Assembly (NCBI GenBank): GCA_028821035.1
Contig: JAPPHP010000099.1
Location: 1 to 15,722 of the forward strand
DNA from: Gammaproteobacteria bacterium
Lineage (GTDB): Bacteria; Pseudomonadota; Gammaproteobacteria; Pseudomonadales; Azotimanducaceae
Length of the DNA: 15,722 bases
Reading direction: 5' to 3'
Shown here one piece after another: positions 13,747-15,722 of this stretch. Position numbers and translations under genes: made by a program. The notes under the pieces are model-generated. The model searched no databases. It saw only the letters and a list, made by a program, of their open reading frames with translations, and had not been told where the DNA came from. Position 1 is the first letter of the stretch. The number at the start of each line of letters is the position of its first letter.

Positions 13747-14673
13747 TCAGTGGTTGAGGGCCGCCACCTCGGGCAGCACGCGCTCGACCAACTGCCGCGT
13801 CTGGGCCAGCATGTCGTCGGTTCCCGACGCGATCGGCCGCAGCACGAACTTGTGCACGCCGGCCTCGCGGAACTGGTTGAGGAGCGCCATGACCTCGGCC
13901 GTGCCGCCAATGGCCGCATAGCCCTCCGGCTCTCGGCCGAGTCGCTGGGTCAGGAACTGGGTGTAACGGGTAACGATCGGTTCGTCGGGCGAGCCGAAAC
14001 GGAAGCCGAAGCCGGCGCCGTAGTGGTCCTCGTCGATGCTGCGCTCAAGCTCCCGCGTGCGCGCCTTGATGGCCGCGATCACGGGCGCCGCCTCGTGGGC
14101 CGAGTCGATGCCGGCCTGCCAGCCGGTCCCCCACCGCGCCGTGCGTTCGATCGCCTGCGGCGCCGAGCCGCCGACCCAGAGCGGTAGCGGATCCTGTATC
14201 GGCTTGGGGTAGATCCTGGCCTCGTCCAGCCGATAGCAACTGCCCTCGAAGCTGACGGGCTCCCCGGTCCACAGGCCGGTCAGGATCTCGAGCCCTTCGT
14301 CCATGCGCCGTCCGCGCCCCTTCGTCGGCGTGCCCGTGGCCACGTAGTCGCGGGAGAAGGAACTGCCGATGCCGAAGGCGGGCAGCAGGCGGCCCTCGGA
14401 GAGCACGTCGATCGTCGCGCACTGCTTGGCGGTGAGGACCGGGTCGCGCAACCCGAGGCTCGCGACGTTCATGCCGAACTTGATGCGGCGCGTACCCCCG
14501 GCGAGGGCAGCCATGACGCTCATGCACTCGAGGCCGCCGTCGGCCCCGATGATGCGGTCGGACTGCCAGATCGAGTCGACGCCGCCGGCGTCGCAGAGGT
14601 CCACCCAGCGCCAGAACCCGCGGGCGTCGTCGAAGGTGAAGTTGCCGATGCCGACACCGGCGCTGATGGTCAC
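13747..14673 (-). CDS. LLM-class (luciferase-like) flavin-dependent oxidoreductase
   Basis: This 308-aa TIM-barrel protein of the bacterial luciferase-like superfamily uses FMN or F420 for oxidation. Family features are the barrel start TISAGVGIGNF, AGGVDSIWQSDRI, RRIKFGMNVASLGLRDPVLTAKQCATIDVLSEGRL, FGIGSSFSRDY, GRRMDEGLEILTGLWTGEPV and PLWVGGSAPQAIERTARWGTGW. The start is a choice: GTG at 14673 has AGGAG six bases upstream and begins right at the first barrel strand. ATG 14712 would add 13 residues, has no ribosome-binding site and would overlap oppC by 23 bases. With GTG the gap to oppC is 16 bases. Substrate and cofactor cannot be told; F420- and FMN-dependent members look alike at this level. 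Confidence 0.88.
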   Translation of the reverse strand: MTISAGVGIGNFTFDDARGFWRWVDLCDAGGVDSIWQSDRIIGADGGLECMSVMAALAGGTRRIKFGMNVASLGLRDPVLTAKQCATIDVLSEGRLLPAFGIGSSFSRDYVATGTPTKGRGRRMDEGLEILTGLWTGEPVSFEGSCYRLDEARIYPKPIQDPLPLWVGGSAPQAIERTARWGTGWQAGIDSAHEAAPVIAAIKARTRELERSIDEDHYGAGFGFRFGSPDEPIVTRYTQFLTQRLGREPEGYAAIGGTAEVMALLNQFREAGVHKFVLRPIASGTDDMLAQTRQLVERVLPEVAALNH

Positions 14674-14689
14674 CGTGCGCTCCTGGTCC

Positions 14690-15583
14690 TTACCCGAGAG
14701 TCGGTTCATCATCCCGGAGGAGCGCCGTCCGGTGCAACCGCGGTCCCGGGTTCACGGTGTCGCGCCGGTCCAGGGCGTCCCGGAGCCGGTCGCCGAGCAC
14801 GTTGCAGGAAAGCAGGGTCAGCGCGAGGGCGCCCGCCGGGAAGACCAGTTGCCACCACGAGGTCTGCATCGCCCGCGCGCCGTCCGAGATCAGCACGCCC
14901 CAGCTGGCGTCCGGTTCCTGGATGCCGAGGCCGAGGAAGCTGATGAAGCTCTCCGCGAGGATCACGCCGGGAATCGTGAGGGTGGCGTAGACGAGGGCCG
15001 GGCCCGACACGTTGGGGATCACGTGGCGCAGCACGATCCGGGCGCGACCCGCCCCGAGCGCGCGCGCCGCGTCGATGTAGGCCTCCTGGCGCACGGCGAG
15101 GGTCTGGCCGCGCACGATCCGCGCGAGGTCGAGCCAGGACACGGCCCCGAGGGCGATGAAGAGCAGGTACGGATTGCGGCCGAACACCACCACCAGCAGG
15201 ATGACGAACAGCACGAAGGGCAGGGCGTAGAGCGCGTCGACCACGCGCATCATCGCCTGGTCCACCCGTCCGCCGAGAAGCCCCGCCACGGCCCCGTACG
15301 GGACCCCGATGAGGACGCTGACGGCGGTCGCGAGTAGGGCGATCGCGATGGAGACGCGGCCGCCGGACCAGGTGCGCGTCAGGAGGTCGCGGCCGGCGCC
15401 GTCGGTGCCGAACCAGTGCGCGGCGCTCGGGGCCTGGTCGATGGCGTCCCAGTCGACGTCGTCGAGCGCCCAGGGCGACAGGGCTGGTACCAGGAGCGCG
15501 AATGCCATCACCGCGCAGAGCGTCAGGAAGGACGCGCGGGTCCAGGCGCTGCCGAGGATGGCGTCGCGCAGGAGTTCTCTCAT
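14690..15583 (-). CDS. ABC transporter permease, DppC/OppC type
   Basis: This 297-aa inner-membrane permease belongs to the peptide/nickel/solute uptake family. It has an N-terminal membrane segment (FLTLCAVMAFALLVPALSPW), then the DppC-like HWFGTDGAGRDLLTRTWSGG motif and about five more segments. The coupling loop that contacts the ATPase is ARALGAGRARIVLRHVIPN, followed by LAESFISFLGLGIQEPDASW, a signature of the subfamily. Its ATG overlaps the upstream oppB stop at ATGA. No ATPase or binding protein lies inside the window; they may be upstream of oppB. The last 25-30 residues are polar and poorly family-like, as is common. Confidence 0.93.
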   Translation of the reverse strand: MRELLRDAILGSAWTRASFLTLCAVMAFALLVPALSPWALDDVDWDAIDQAPSAAHWFGTDGAGRDLLTRTWSGGRVSIAIALLATAVSVLIGVPYGAVAGLLGGRVDQAMMRVVDALYALPFVLFVILLVVVFGRNPYLLFIALGAVSWLDLARIVRGQTLAVRQEAYIDAARALGAGRARIVLRHVIPNVSGPALVYATLTIPGVILAESFISFLGLGIQEPDASWGVLISDGARAMQTSWWQLVFPAGALALTLLSCNVLGDRLRDALDRRDTVNPGPRLHRTALLRDDEPTLG

Positions 15584-15722
15584 CGGCCCAGCCTTATGCG
15601 CGGGTCGAGGCGCGTGTAGAGGAGATCGACCGCCAGATTGAACGCCAGGATCGCCGTCGCGTACACCACGACCGTGCCCATCACCAGCGTGTAGTCGCGG
15701 TTCAGCGCGCCCTGCACGAAGT
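15580..15722 (-). CDS. ABC transporter permease, DppB/OppB type (3' end only)
   Basis: Only the last 46 residues are in the window; the gene runs past the right edge. FVQGALNRDYTLVMGTVVVY, then ATAILAFNLAVDLLYTRLDP and RIRLGR, is the standard last membrane segment and tail of OppB/DppB permeases. Its stop overlaps the oppC ATG by 4 bases, the usual arrangement of the two permease subunits. It would form the transport channel with the OppC-like protein. Cut by the window edge, not truncated biologically as far as can be seen. Confidence 0.9.
   Translation of the reverse strand, partial: FVQGALNRDYTLVMGTVVVYATAILAFNLAVDLLYTRLDPRIRLGR

Overview
The window looks like chromosomal DNA of a GC-rich proteobacterium that I cannot place more precisely. 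The right third (about 11,000-15,722) is compact, strongly GC-biased and all on the minus strand. The left two thirds (about 1-10,980) is an accessory region with an integrase, toxin-antitoxin genes (one pair intact, one deleted), decayed fragments and a very large defence-like ATPase. No tRNA, rRNA or CRISPR array was seen.

Layout, left to right: (i) a perfect GC hairpin at the window edge, then a stretch without a recognisable gene; (ii) a P4-type tyrosine integrase reading leftward (426-1592); (iii) a 122-aa ORF (1931-2299) joining the front of a HicA toxin in frame to the back of a HicB antitoxin, preceded by a perfect palindrome; (iv) a GST-like protein (2352-3335, minus); (v) an intact vapBC pair (3478-4151) with a good promoter that places transcription at or next to the start codon; (vi) a decayed ORF (about 4193-4450) and a TauD/TfdA-type dioxygenase (4518-5489, minus); (vii) a roughly 500-base gap with at most a tiny ORF; (viii) a protein of about 1,343 aa (6013-10044, minus) with an MqsA-like helix-turn-helix, a PDDEXK-type nuclease-like domain, a STAND-type P-loop NTPase core and about 800 residues of helical repeats; (ix) a divergent NYN-domain nuclease-like gene (10298-10978, plus).

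The most interesting locus is 6013-10978. The large protein has the sensor-NTPase-nuclease layout of antiviral STAND (Avs-like) proteins, plus a fused DNA-binding domain. Two adjacent inverted repeats lie just upstream of its probable start, so it may repress its own promoter. The gene diverges from a putative RNase. The only nearby ATG is one base out of frame with the ORF, so the gene either starts at TTG/GTG or has lost a base at its second codon.

The right block (oppB end, oppC, an LLM flavin monooxygenase, an SDR dehydrogenase, a membrane-anchored parvulin-type PPIase and a HupE/UreJ-like membrane protein) has short gaps or 4-base overlaps throughout. It is probably one operon of ordinary host genes for solute uptake, oxidation/reduction and metal or envelope handling. 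A stem-loop separates it from the convergent NYN gene.
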